Source: Zanthoxylum bungeanum (lineage: Eukaryota; Streptophyta; Magnoliopsida; Sapindales; Rutaceae). From it: a stretch of 64,000 nucleotides of DNA. Each line of letters starts with the position of its first letter. The first letter of the stretch is position 1. Location: NCBI GenBank assembly GCA_019454045.1, contig SKCR01047769.1, positions 1 through 64,000 of the forward strand. The letters are read 5' to 3'. The translations under genes were made by a program, and so were the position numbers. Of the stretch, positions 1 through 11,228 are shown piece by piece. The notes under the pieces were generated by a model, which saw only the letters and a program-made list of their open reading frames with translations, did not search any database and had not been told where the DNA came from.

Positions 1-56
1 TTGATAGGATTGTTCAAAGTCACACACTGCACAAGTCCCATCAAAGTGGGGGCGAC
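1..56 (+). mobile_element. 3' end of Gypsy element H internal region with polypurine tract
   Basis: The purine-rich run AAAGTGGGGGCGAC (43-56) lies directly before an LTR that starts TGTAGG, the usual place for the plus-strand primer of an LTR retrotransposon. The coding part of the element lies to the left of the window, so its lineage cannot be read here. Confidence 0.6.
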
Positions 57-685
57 TGTAGGCATCGCATTTTCGCATGTGAAACCTGATGATGAGTCTC
101 AGTTGGAGGTACTACCTTTTTAGCTAAGGATATTGCGGGAAACGGAGGTCGGAATGGGAAATTCAGAATAAGTACGTCATCAAGTTCATCTCACAAGTTC
201 ATTGTCTTCGTTAGTGCTGCGTTCGTTACTTCGTTCGAACGTCAGGCAGATTGCGGACTTTCGTGTAGCGTTCGAATTGGCGTTCGAATGGCGTCGGTGT
301 TTCTGGTTTTGCTGCTAGTCTCGCACCCCAGCCCAATTAGCCCCCCAAAGCCCATAAAAGACATCCCAATTTAATTAAATTAAACATTGAATTAAATAAT
401 ATATTTAAACCATTTACCAATTAAATAAAACACAAAATATAATCATACCTAATAAAGATAAATCAAATATATTAACTTCCTAACTAAACAAATCACATAC
501 TAAATTAAAAGGATGTCATGCCTAATTAAAATCAATCATAACAAATTAAATATTTTGTATTCCTAATCTAGCCAAGATTTGTCCCCCCTCAATCTTTGAC
601 TTTCCTTGCTCAAACACCAAATCATATCTCTCTTTAATGCCAAAATCCCTTCCTTGTGAGACAAGGTGAAGCCCTAGCCCTTCTC

Positions 686-693
686 TATATAAA
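686..693 (+). promoter_or_regulatory. TATA box of LTR H
   Basis: TATATAAA lies in a CT-rich context about 630 bp into the LTR and is followed by an A/C-rich stretch typical of a plant leader. It is the best candidate for the LTR promoter. Confidence 0.5.
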
Positions 694-1403
694 CAACCTC
701 TAACCAAGACATGCACTCATCTAGCTCATACAGATAACTCACAGAAAAATCATAACACAAAGAGCCTTAGCCACTCACGGCAATAGCAACAGGAAGAACA
801 CAAACTATTCCCCTCATCTCCTCCACTCCATAACCGAAAACAGCACCCTCCTAAACCTCGACCCATCACCGAAACTCTCCCCATACAGTAGCCCTCCATT
901 ACCGAAAATATACCTCCAAACAGCAACCCAAACCACTCCCAAAACAGCCCCTAAAATCCCTTAAAACATTAACATAAACTGCACTTATAATCCTTGAAAT
1001 AACCACACAAAACTACACTAAAAAAACCACGAAAAACACTCGAAACAGTTCATTGAAACGTCAAAACAGGTGACATGAACAGTGAGTAGCAAAGCAGAGA
1101 CCAAACGGCAGCAGAACGGAGACCGAACAGCAGCAGAACGGAGACCGAACGGCAAGCAAAACAGCAAAACAGTGAGCTAGGACGCTAAACCAGTGAACCA
1201 GAGAAGTTGAGGAGCTGTACCCTTTCCAACGTCCGTGAAACGCAAGCCCAAAAGTTGCCAAAAAGTTTAGACCTTATGGTACTTTCCACACTCATTTTTA
1301 TTTGATTTTTGCTATTTATTTTGACTTTATTTTAATTATTTGTTGAATCTTGTGTGCGTATGATGCGTGTTGTGGGTATTGGATGAATGAAAGAGTGTCG
1401 TCT

Positions 1404-1506
1404 CTTGCGGTATATAGGATGGAAACCCAGGCGTAAATTCCGTAGCCGAATCCGAATGGACGGTAGTGCGGTCTGTACTTGGGATACAACTCCACGTACC
1501 GCTTGA
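1404..1506 (+). repeat. Dispersed 103-bp direct repeat, copy 1, in LTR H
   Basis: This segment (CTTGCGGTATATAGGATGG...) recurs at 2535-2637 with few changes, offset 1131 bp. The intervening DNA is almost entirely tandem repeats, so the unit brackets a repeat-expanded section of the LTR. Confidence 0.75.
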
Positions 1507-1593
1507 ATAAACGGCACCTTCTTTTGTTTCATATTGCTTTGATTTATTTATTTATTTTTCGTTACTTCAATTCTTCATGTTTCTTATTTACGT

Positions 1594-2124
1594 ATGATTC
1601 AATCGAGCGCATGGGCTTAGCAATTGGAATGAAAGATCCCCTATGGGGAGGGGTTAAAGCCCTTTACTACGATGCTTCGCCGCGCCAGTTGATGTGTGTT
1701 CGGTTGAATGAAAGACACGTTCAATCGGGCATACTACGTTCGATATTATTGCTTTTAATTCTTTGTATGCATGATTCAATCGAGCGCATGGGCTTAGTAA
1801 GTGGAATGAAAGATCCCCTACGGGGAGGGGTTAAAGCCCTTTACCACGATGCTTTACCGCGCCGGTTGACGTGTGTTCGGTTGAATGCAAGACACGTTCA
1901 ATCAGGCATACTACGTTTGATATTATTGCTTTTAATTCTTTGTATGCATGATCCAATCGAGCGCATGGGCTCAGTAAGTGGAATGAAAGATCCCCTACGG
2001 GGAGGGGTTAAAGCCCTTTACCACGATGCTTTGCCGCGCCGGTTGATGTGTGTTCGGTTGAATCCAAGATATGTTTAATCGGACATACTGAGCTTGACAT
2101 TGTTGCATTTATTCTTTGTGTTGC
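1594..2124 (+). repeat. 177-bp tandem repeat, three copies, in LTR H
   Basis: Copies begin with ATGATTCAATCGAGCGC or a close variant at 1594, 1771 and 1948, an exact 177-bp period. The third copy diverges at its end (about 2075-2124). Because 177 is 59 codons, one frame stays open through all copies (1479-2078). This is a property of the repeat and not evidence of a protein. Confidence 0.9.
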
Positions 2125-2130
2125 ATGCAT

Positions 2131-2403
2131 CAGGTCTGGTTCCGTTCGAACGCGTTCTCGAACGCTATACGAACGCGAACCTTCTGTTTACCGTTCGAAC
2201 GCGTTCTCGAACGCTACGCGAACGCACACGCACTTTCTTAGTCTCATAATGCATCAGGTCTGGTTCCGTTCGAACGCGTTCTCGAACGCTATACAAACGC
2301 GAACCTTCTGTTTACCGTTCGAACGCGTTCTCGAACGCTACACGAACGTAAACCTTCTGTTTACCGTTCGAACGCGTTTTCAAACTCTACGCGAACGCGC
2401 ACC
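2131..2403 (+). repeat. GTTCGAACGCG-rich tandem repeat in LTR H
   Basis: A unit starting CAGGTCTGGTTCC recurs at 2131 and 2255 (124-bp period). Within it, sub-units built on GTTCGAACGCGTTCTCGAAC occur five times. Each contains the palindrome GTTCGAAC and a near-inverted CGAAC partner. Similar motifs lie near the LTR start (about 230-290). Confidence 0.8.
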
Positions 2404-2534
2404 ACTGAACTGAGCCCTTTTCATTAGATTGCATACATAGTTTTCCTAGTAGCTATCCCTACATGTATGAATACAATGTGTTTAATGTATTACAATTCAT
2501 ATACTTATGTCATGATAACATTTGAGTATCATTT

Positions 2535-2637
2535 CTTGTGGTATATCGGATGGAAACCCAGACCTAAATTCCGTAGCCGATTCCGAATGGACGGTAGTAC
2601 GGTCTGTACTTGGGATACAATTCCACGTACCACTTGA
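2535..2637 (+). repeat. Dispersed 103-bp direct repeat, copy 2, in LTR H
   Basis: Second copy of the segment at 1404-1506, lying after the tandem-repeat block. Confidence 0.75.
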
Positions 2638-3084
2638 GAAGGTGCTCACATGTGTGCTTGTGTGGTTAGTATGTGTGCTTGTATTTTCTTGAATATAATA
2701 TGCCAATGAAGTTGTATATTTGTCGTTCCTTTGATGTACTTCCAAGCATGCAATCTTAGATGTGAAATATATGTGTAAGTTTTATTTTGTACATGTGAAT
2801 TTAGAAGCATGATACTCTTGGAAATAAGTGCTACTTAAGCCTGATTAAATTATTACATAAATCCTTTCATTACAAGTGGCATGAGTAAGGGACCATTCTG
2901 AACCCAACGGTTTGAGGTTTTCCCTTGCGAGGGGTGAGTGCAGCCTTAAATCTCATTTTCCCGGTTCACACCGGGTGGCGACTCCATTATTCTCCGGTTT
3001 AGTCCCCCGTGGCTACTCCGTACTCCCGACCGGGCCGCGAGCCCGGGACAGCATGCGTCGCCCAGATCCTGTGTTCCCACAACA

Positions 3085-3404
3085 CTGATTTAGTTATGGA
3101 ATTTTAAACCAAGTAGTGCCTCCTACTATATTACGTAATACCGTAATCCCCAACAAAAACGGGAATTCAATGATTCAATGGAATTCCATAGTGAGCGGTG
3201 GACCCCATGAATATATTTCGACTCACAGCTTTGGCACGTTCTCGCCTACGTATATTCATTAGGTAGATAACTCATTGTCAATCATTCACTAGTGACTCCT
3301 AGGTTCCGGTCCTGGTCGTTTCTCGTTGTGACAGCTTTGGCATGTTCACAATGAGGCGTACCAAGGTTAAACCTTGTCAATGATAAATTCAAGATACTTG
3401 TGTA
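3085..3404 (-). mobile_element. Leader of element G1, left of Copia A
   Basis: Non-coding. Together with 13272-13634 it forms the untranslated leader of a minus-strand element whose primer site and LTR begin at 13619/13635. The two parts are recognisable as one because ACAGCTTTGGCAYGTTC occurs at 3225-3241, 3331-3347 and again at 13278-13294 across the inserted Copia element. The last five bases (GTGTA) are the target-site duplication of A. Confidence 0.6.
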
Positions 3405-5448
3405 TGTTGGAGTTTCTAGGTCCATAGGATCGAATAACAAACATGAAACAAGTGTGTGAATACAACGAGAAAGTCACGGAATACTTACATCGATCGGTTG
3501 AGCGACGCGGGAGGCCAACGAATTTCTTTTCTGCTCACTGTGAGCTGCGGCAGTGGGCTGCTGTCCTCACTGGTTTGGCGCCCTTTGGAGGTCCTCGAAC
3601 AAGCTCCAAGCTTCGTCGAACGGTTCCCGGCTCATGGGTGAACTTCCCTATCACCTTCACATATCTCGTAGTGTGCTAGCACTTGCGATTTTTGCCACAA
3701 AAATCCAACTCTTGCTTCCCTTTTTCCTTCATCAAACTCGGCAGTTCACTACCTTACTAAGAAGAAAAAACGTGAGGAGAGAAGAGGGAAAGGAGAGGAG
3801 AGATGATGAAAATGTGTTAAGTGTTTTTGGTATTAATTTCTAAAATCAAATACACAAATTTGGTTCCAAAAGTCAAGGCAATTAATGCCCACAAATGCCA
3901 ACCACACACATCACTCAACTCACATCAACTTCCATCAATTAGTGAATAGTGACTTGCGTCAATCACTCAAAGTGAAAGACATCCATCACTTGATTGACGA
4001 ATGATGTGACGCTAGTTGTGACTAGCGATTTGACGCTTGATTTGATTTGCCGCACTCGAATTCGAAATGCGAATGCGCTCACAAATAATCTCGGGTTCGC
4101 TAATTCCAAATTAACGAACTTTCCATTGCGACGTAATTAAATGATTACGCCTAGCGAAGTCACTATTCACGTCGCTAACGAATTAATTCTAAATTAATTC
4201 GTTCGCCCCAATTAAAATCTAATTTTAATTCCTCGTCGAAATCTAATTTCGTTTAATATATCAATATATTAATTTACCGATTAATTCCAAATTAACGTTT
4301 CTCTCTCTTTAAATGATATTTTATCCAGATAAAATATCTCCGCAATTAATCCCAGATTAATTTTCTCTCTCATCTAATTAATCCTAGATTAATTAAGAGT
4401 GCGAGTTATACGTCATTGGTTAATCTTTGGGAAGCGACCCATGAGATCCCCGGATATGTTGGCAGTCAAATCGCTCGTTGGACTATCCGAACACGTGAGT
4501 ACCAAGTACTACGTTTTACCGATTTACAAGACAAGGTTGGCTTCTAGCAAAGCACCATGCCTACCCAATTCTCTGGAAATATCCTTACAGGAATAAGGAT
4601 CTATATCAAGCGTAGTATACCGTAGTATTACGTATTTCTGTCCAGTATCAGATGATCACATGCAAGGCCTGGGGCTGGTACAAGGTCTGTCCCGTACGAT
4701 GCATATATCGGATGACGAGCAACTAGTCTCTTTAAGATCGGATAATCATGACCAAGTCATATTATCCCGACAGTTGCAACCTTATATAGAGAGCTAGTTC
4801 TGTATCCCTGCGCGATCATCAACTCCATATGACTGGAGTGACACTTCCATCTTGACATCACACCCAACACAATACGATTCTCGATATACCCAGAATTGGC
4901 GTACACATGAACCGTTAAAGCCCCGGACGACCTCAACCAAAGTATATTGATTGTCGTATTATTAGCGGTGCAAGTCTCAGGTTAAGACCAATACACCTAC
5001 CCTGATTTCGGACTTCCATAGACACATAGTCATACTACCAATGGAATTCTGAGGGGGTGTATCCAGAGCGAAGCTTTTTTCCCGTACCATCGGTAAAACA
5101 CAACCTCCTATTACACTTGCATGAGTATCCTATACCCAAACATATGAGATCTATGTCGTTGTGCTCCCACAACACGCACAAGTGTAATACTAGTCTTTTA
5201 CGTATTCATCGATGTCCAATCTCGATAAACTCTGACTAGGGATATTTAATGATTCTGCCTTCATAGACTGATACTGTCTCATATCATTCTCAATCCAGGC
5301 ACTAATCATAGGGACCTCTCATCATTTATATATCGAGGTGATCTAATCACAAATGATAAGAGTGCAATCTCTTTTGTCACATAGTTAATTTGTACAACAA
5401 CACAATGATTGTACAAATAGTGACGCTATGGGTCATAATTGTCCAACA
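3405..5448 (-). repeat. 3' LTR of Copia A
   Basis: Starts TGTTGGAGTTTC and ends GTCCAACA in plus-strand reading. Matches 11230-13266 along its length with scattered substitutions and small indels, so the insertion is not very recent. Its chain of short palindromes spans roughly 4100-4400. Confidence 0.9.
4781..4788 (-). promoter_or_regulatory. TATA box, LTR of A (3' copy)
   Basis: TATATAAG on the minus strand, about 660 bp from the LTR start in element orientation and followed by GGTTGCAAC. The same box is at the same place in A's other LTR and in both B LTRs. Confidence 0.6.
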
Positions 5449-5460
5449 ATCTCCCACTTG
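5449..5460 (-). other. Polypurine tract of Copia A
   Basis: Minus-strand CAAGTGGGAGAT directly abuts the 3' LTR. It follows the end of the RNase H region (GGCCAAGTGGGA context), as in plant Copia elements. Confidence 0.75.
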
Positions 5461-6973
5461 GCCTATAGCCAGTCACTCGAGTGCTTGACACCCGAACTAT
5501 GTATGGTTGGCTCAAATTGCTGAGAAAAGACTTTCGTCAGCGGATTTGCATGATTATCGTCTGACGCGATTTATTCGATCATCACATCGCCACGATGTAT
5601 GATCCGAACGAATCAGATGAATATCGAAGTATGTATCTGGATCGTTGATGAGACCATTAATTCTTTAGCATGTGTTGTAGCCTAGCTCAGCTGCTAAAAG
5701 AACTATATCTAATCTAATTAGATATTTATCGACTCCAGAAGGCTTCTATTGCTGCTTCAGCTGCAGCAATAACCCGCATTTGTTGTTTATTCGGTAACAG
5801 TATCTTGCTTGGAAGATTTCCAGCTTACTGTACCGTTATTCAACTGTGTAGTACCGTTTGTGACTTACAGTCGTCTATATCGGTTAGGAAACTTGCAACA
5901 GTGATCCCAGTCACTTCAAGTTCTCCATCTTCATAGAATCTCCATAGATTAAAACTTCCTTAGTTCTCCAAGATACTAACGGATGTTCTTAACATTAATC
6001 CAGTGACTATCACTCGGATTGGCCTGTTTTTGAATCATATGCTCAAAGCTTATGAGACACCAGGTCGCGTACATTTTTCAAATTACGATTCCACGGAGAG
6101 TTTTCTCGAAGCCAAGCTTTCGCCGATTATTTATTGGGAATATCATTTCCAAGAAATGACATATTTATCATTATTTATTTAGGACAGCCACTATCAGTGC
6201 ACTCCCATTAACATCCTTATACACAAGAATCATTTCCGTTTTGAATTAAATCATAAACTATTATGATTACATCAAAACGGTAATTCCAAGAACCTATGCT
6301 TGCTTCAATCCAAACATGGATTGATTAACCCGCAAACCTTGTTTGCTAGTTAATGTACGACAAAATCGACAGGATGTTGTAAACATCCTCCGAAAGGTTT
6401 CCTTTTTAGGAAAGCGATTTTCGTTAGGCTGACATATTTCATCTATGAAACATGCAGCATTAGCAAGCATCATCCAAATGGATTTACCATGGCAACAGTT
6501 AAAAGGTTGAACCGAAATCAACATATTTGATAAAGATACCTTTCCGCTAAAAGCCTAGCTTTATACTTTGGTATGTTGCCATCCATGTACGTCTTCCTTG
6601 AAGACTTATATAGTACCAATAGGCACAATGCCTTGCGGTACAATCAACAACTAGTATCCAAACTTGTTGCTATACATGGAATCCATTTCGGACTCATGAC
6701 ACTTGTCATAATAGGGAGTCGATACCTTGTATCACTTCCTATCATGTGTATTCAGTTGGTATACCTCAAAAGATTTACGTCTTTACGAGGTGAGATCAGA
6801 AACTCATACCCCAGGTTTTGTTCCTGACTCTCCCGATTACGCGGTTCTTGTGTATATTCGAAGATTATGGTATAGTTACATCCTTGATGAACTATTTGTG
6901 TTCCATTAGGATCTATGCCTGGAATAGTATTACTCCGATTTTCATCGAGTTTTACTATCCTCCCACTTACCAC
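5461..6973 (-). pseudogene. Decayed Copia reverse transcriptase / RNase H of A
   Basis: Homologous to the RT-RNase H region of C (46183-48137) but heavily damaged. The piece at 6752-6973 resembles the variable linker between integrase and RT. The piece at 6294-6524 retains KSI..., FPKKETF-like and SMFGLKQA remnants of Copia RT. At 6371-6389 a 4-nt shortening replaces the VYMQQPDGF region and shifts the frame. Around 6165-6185, where C encodes LYVDDVLL, A has an A/T-rich stretch with stops, so the catalytic aspartates are lost. The far 3' part keeps the polypurine-side RNase H sequence. Confidence 0.75.
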
Positions 6974-8255
6974 TGCATATCGGTATTCCTCTTAGGAAAA
7001 CCGCATGGTGAGCAACAATCTAATTGTTCTCTTGTGAGATGTATAAGTACAATACTTATGGTATCCCTAAGATAACCTACAATTGGCACTTATCCAATTT
7101 GGTTTCAGTTTGGTATCATCCAAACATATGCCTAGCATATCCAATTCTCAGGAGTGAGAAACCCAGTTTCTATCATGTTCATATCTAATATGAAATTTTT
7201 CAAACAGATTATATGGAACCTTATTCTAAATAAGTTCTGCACTGTTAATGTTATCCGTTGAAGGAAATGGTAGCTCAGAGCGACTGATGATTAACCTTTA
7301 TCATGTCTAACATAATTCGGTTACTCGGTTCGGACACACCGTCAAATTTGACGTGTTCCGGGAGGAGTCCTCTTTGAAATAATACTATACTCTTTCAAGT
7401 ATATTAGAAACTTATTGCTTAAGTATTTTTCCATTACAATCTTACCGTGACAGTTAATACTTTAGCCGATTGTTTGTCTATTTCGTGTCGAAACTATAAG
7501 AGTTTCTGATTTGTGTTCTTCAAAAGAAACACATAACCATAACGCGATGCCACATCTGTATGGGTCACGAAATATTCATATCCACCTCTAGCCTAGCTAG
7601 GCATGGGCCCACTTGCTTCACTATGAACTAGGGCTAACAGATCGGTGGCATTTATACTTTTACCAAGTAAATATTGTTTTAGGCACTTTGCCCAATAAAC
7701 TAGATTCGTAGACTTTATTTGAATAGAATCAAATAGTCAAGTACCCACTCTTCAAAAGTGCGGATATACGATTCTTGTTTAATTGTGTCCCAGACTACAA
7801 TGCCACAATTAGTTTCATCTAATCAAATCAGTTGAGCTATTTATTTGTCATGTTATATATTCGAGATTTATTTATATTCAAAATATAAATGCTGTTATTC
7901 ACATCTAATGTGTTTATCTCAATATCATCTTTATATAATAAAACACTTTAGTGTTCTAGAATATAAAGGTTCACCCACAGTGGGTTAAACACTGATATAG
8001 AGATAATGTTTCTAGTCAAACTAGTTACATAGTAACAGTTTCTAAATTTAGGTACACACCCGAAGGTAGTTCCTAAATCTAGGTATCTACGGTTAAACAT
8101 CGACTTTCGTCCCGTTTCCAATTCGCAGATAAATCTCTATTAAGTCAGTATCCTGTTCAAAACAGATTCTGAACATCAATATATTTATGTATCACACTAA
8201 GTATTTAAATCTAATTTTAATACTTGTAGTGAACATAATGTTGACAAATATATTT
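6974..8255 (-). pseudogene. Decayed Copia protease / integrase of A
   Basis: Aligns by eye with C at 54702-55330 plus 47500-48137. Shared landmarks include the GCATGGGCCCAC...AGGGCTAAC block near 7605-7640 (the site where Athila D entered C) and the FKS..GYLLG-equivalent region. Frames are closed throughout by indels. No catalytic DDE or protease triad can be read. Confidence 0.65.
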
Positions 8256-9130
8256 GAAGTTAGAGCCTTGCTCGTCTTCAATTCCTTCATGTCTGCTTTG
8301 TCCAAACGGCAGTCACGCTTCTGCGATCCCGTTTGCCACAATTTGCAGACATTTTGGGATATGTCATTTATCTTCCCAGAAGATTATAATGATTTTGCCT
8401 TTGCCCTTTTTTAACATACCAGAAGCCTTTGGCCTATCCTCAGCCTTCTAGAATATCGAAGTAAAGTGCGCCTTGCGCTACTTGCCTAATTGCAAAGTTT
8501 GACTTTATCTCATTGAGAATAGTCATTAACTCTCCAAGTGTTTACTATTGCAATATTAGTACTTCTAAAATCTAAACATAGATTTATGAAGATCCTTCAA
8601 TTTCTTTATCATACTTTAAGGATCTAATCCTTAGTTCTGATTCAGAAATTAAGGAGTCTACTGCGTAAGTAAATGGATTAAGCACTTAAGTTGTCATCAC
8701 ATAAATCTTCCAAAGATTATGCTCTACTGTTTGCTTAACTCCGGGCTTAGGCTTAATATATTATTTTATCAAATAAAATAACTTATTAATTTCCAGGACC
8801 ATCCTGAAATTTAATTCCCAATTGAAAAATTAAACCATTTAAAACATTTTCCCTAGGATTATGTATTAAATGTCAATCTTTCAACTTATATCTTGATTCT
8901 AATAGTCCAACTATAATCAACGATTTCGGTACTATTAAATATAATGATTATTATAGTCCAACTATTTTAATCAACTAAATTAATAAAAAATCAAATATAT
9001 TGATTATTATAATCCCATTATATAATCAAATATAAATGAATAGTTTGATATATAGTCCCTATTTATTAAAACAACAATTTAAATATTAGTCCAACTAACA
9101 TTTAATACGTTTGACGAATTGATATTTGTT
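8256..9130 (-). pseudogene. Decayed Copia gag of A
   Basis: Matches the gag and zinc-knuckle end of C (55380-56218). The GTCTGCTTTGTCC...GGCAGTCACGCTTC stretch at 8290-8330 corresponds to C's CGKRGHWKHDC knuckle, but frames are broken. The upstream gag is almost unrecognisable, dominated by A/T substitutions and ATAGT-CCA-ACTAT hairpins at 8902-8914, 8953-8965 and 9086-9098. Confidence 0.55.
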
Positions 9131-9275
9131 TGAGCGCATATGGCTAGTAATTGAACGAATATTGCAAATTCAATTCTTGCCTCCCACTATTTTTCGGCGA
9201 GCCTCCAACCCTCTGTCGAGTACTCGGGAAACCGTGTTTCCTAGTGGGCTAGGATCCCGTTAAATATCACACAAT

Positions 9276-9654
9276 CTTGACTTTGGCCAACAAATTGTAT
9301 GATAATTAACTAGGTAGATCTCTAAGATCAATTGGATCCAATCCAATTCCTAGATCCAGTAGGCGGACATCCAAGTCCTAAACATATATCTTATATATGC
9401 CAATACATCCAATGTATTATCTAACCTTTTTCCTCTGAATCAACTAAGCCTTGGCTTTGGCACAACAAACTTAGTGATCCCAGTCAAGCGCGACCCATTG
9501 ACCATGGAAAGCTTCATAATCAATGTCGATGGACAAGAAGTGGTCTTGACTTTGGCCAACAAACCACAACTTGGACAAGACACTGATATGGAACAAAGCT
9601 CTCGTGATTCAAACACATCTTCGACAGACAAAGGCCTTGACTTTGGCCAACAAA
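9276..9654 (-). repeat. Interspersed leader motif CTTGACTTTGGCCAACAAA in A
   Basis: The 19-mer CTTGACTTTGGCCAACAAA occurs exactly at 9276-9294, 9545-9563 and 9636-9654. A degenerate version (CTTGGCTTTGGCACAACAAAC) is near 9450. B carries the same set inverted (about 29678-30050) and C a decayed set (about 56480-56870). A frame of about 80 codons (9440-9691) spans the motifs and is conserved in B, but it has no ATG at its start and no recognisable domain. Confidence 0.8.
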
Positions 9655-10429
9655 CCAATGCCGTATTAGATCTTGAGTAAGAATCACTCAATGGAAGGAA
9701 TGACGCTTAATATTTAGCGAGGGTTTTTCGCATGCAAATTGGCAACCAATTTATTATCTTTGTTAAGGTCTCATCATCATACACCCTTAAACATGCATTC
9801 TAAACACATAATAAAGCGTATGTGAAAAATAATAATGATATGCGGATGGATACTTTACACATTGATCCTAGATCAAATCTCTCATTTTTCTCTCCCGCTA
9901 GCACAAATATTTCTTCTACCCGTTACACACACACTCTTCTAAAAAACCTCATTTACATTGAGGGGAATAGGTGAGAAGAGAATACAAAGAATATGAGGTA
10001 ATAAGGCTGGACACGCAGGTCCAATTAATAAATCGAATTTATTACAACAATTTCTAAAATTGTCCCACCCATCTAATATCCATCTGATATACATTATTCA
10101 TGCATCGCAACCATGTATTCACACAAGCATGTTATCAATCAATCTAATCAAATTAATTAATCTGATAATTAGTGATCATTCAATGATCAAACAACGATTT
10201 GATTTTGCTCGAGTCAAACTCGTTTTGCGAATAAGTACTCAAAGTACGAATTCTCGAATTAAATTAAACTACAACAAAATTAAATCTAATTTACATGCAT
10301 TTAATTCTAATTCGCTTATTTAATTCCAAATTAAATATCACACTTTATTAATAAACCTTTTACGAGTTAAATTCCAAATTTAATCGTTACGGGTCTCAAA
10401 GCCCGATTAACGTCCAACGTCAATTTAAT

Positions 10430-10720
10430 TAAAGTCCAATGGGCTTTTAATTAATTTCTTAAGGCGTGGACTTTTGGTCAACTCGGGTCAAACCGAATAA
10501 CCAAAATCCAATCCGGGATTTACCCCATAAGCCTTTAAATTAATTTTGGCCCATTAGGCCCAATTAAATTACAAAGGTCCATTAAGTCGCATTTGGGCTT
10601 TATGGAAGCGGTTTTGGGCCCAATTGGATCCAATCCAATTTGCCTTAACCCAACTTGTACAACAAGCCCATTAAGCCCAATAACAACTTTTAAGCCCAAA
10701 TACAATTTCAAGCCCAATTA
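10430..10720 (-). promoter_or_regulatory. Cluster of TGGGCY (site II-like) motifs in leader of A
   Basis: At least nine TGGGCC/TGGGCT hexamers on either strand lie within 290 bp, for example near 10438, 10547, 10555, 10592, 10616, 10665, 10674, 10692 and 10711. TGGGCY is the known site II element bound by plant TCP factors. The same clustering is present in B (28620-28930) and C (57600-57900). A regulatory role here is inference. Confidence 0.45.
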
Positions 10721-11216
10721 AATTAAATACAAAATTCCAATTTCATACTTTAATTAACTAAAGTGCATTAACATATTAATCACCCAATTCATTTTTCCAA
10801 AACATAAATTAGGCTAATTAATCATGCTCTTCTACATCAATTAGTGTCCAACACAAATTACAAAAATCAAACCCATTCATGCTTATAGACTCTCAGCCAG
10901 GGGGAATTTTATGCCAAATTACAAATCCAATCCAATTGAATCAAATTCAACATTAAATCATATCCCCAAATGATTTCTAACACATCCAATGAATCAAAAA
11001 ATCAAAATTCAAGAGCCACAAATAGGGTACCATTTCATTCGGCCAAGCCAACCAATTTGGGGCAAATTTGTTCCAAACAAAATTTGATCAAATTGCTCCA
11101 TCAAACATCAATAAAAACACATTCAAGCAAGCATCTTATCATCAAATTTCATAATTCATGCTCAAAATCATTTTTACCCAAATTTTAAGCCCTATTTCAA
11201 ATTTCATGCTTTTACC

Positions 11217-11228
11217 GCTCTGATACCA
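11217..11228 (-). other. Primer-binding site of Copia A (initiator Met-tRNA)
   Basis: Minus-strand TGGTATCAGAGC lies one base inside the 5' LTR end and is complementary to the 3' end of plant initiator Met-tRNA, the usual Copia primer. Confidence 0.9.

Larger units (their letters stand above)
57..3084 (+). mobile_element. 3' LTR of a Ty3/Gypsy-like element (H)
   Basis: The block starts TGTAGGCATC directly after a polypurine tract and ends ...CCCACAACA, giving TG...CA ends 3028 bp apart. It holds a TATA box at 686-693, a duplicated 103-bp segment, a 177-bp tandem repeat and a GTTCGAACGCG-rich repeat. From 3085 the sequence is leader of the G element, so H inserted into G. Such a long, repeat-bearing LTR is compatible with the Tat/Retand/Ogre group, but this is inference without the pol region. 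It could also be a solo LTR plus flank, though the adjacent polypurine tract argues for a 3' LTR. Confidence 0.6.

Noticed and set aside
1479..2078. 199-codon open frame on the plus strand
   Set aside because: It is produced by a 177-bp tandem repeat (59 codons) in a retrotransposon LTR; there is no domain or coding context.
9440..9691. Frame of about 80 codons conserved in A and B
   Set aside because: No ATG start, lost in C, and spans the repeated leader motif; conservation is explained by recent common origin.
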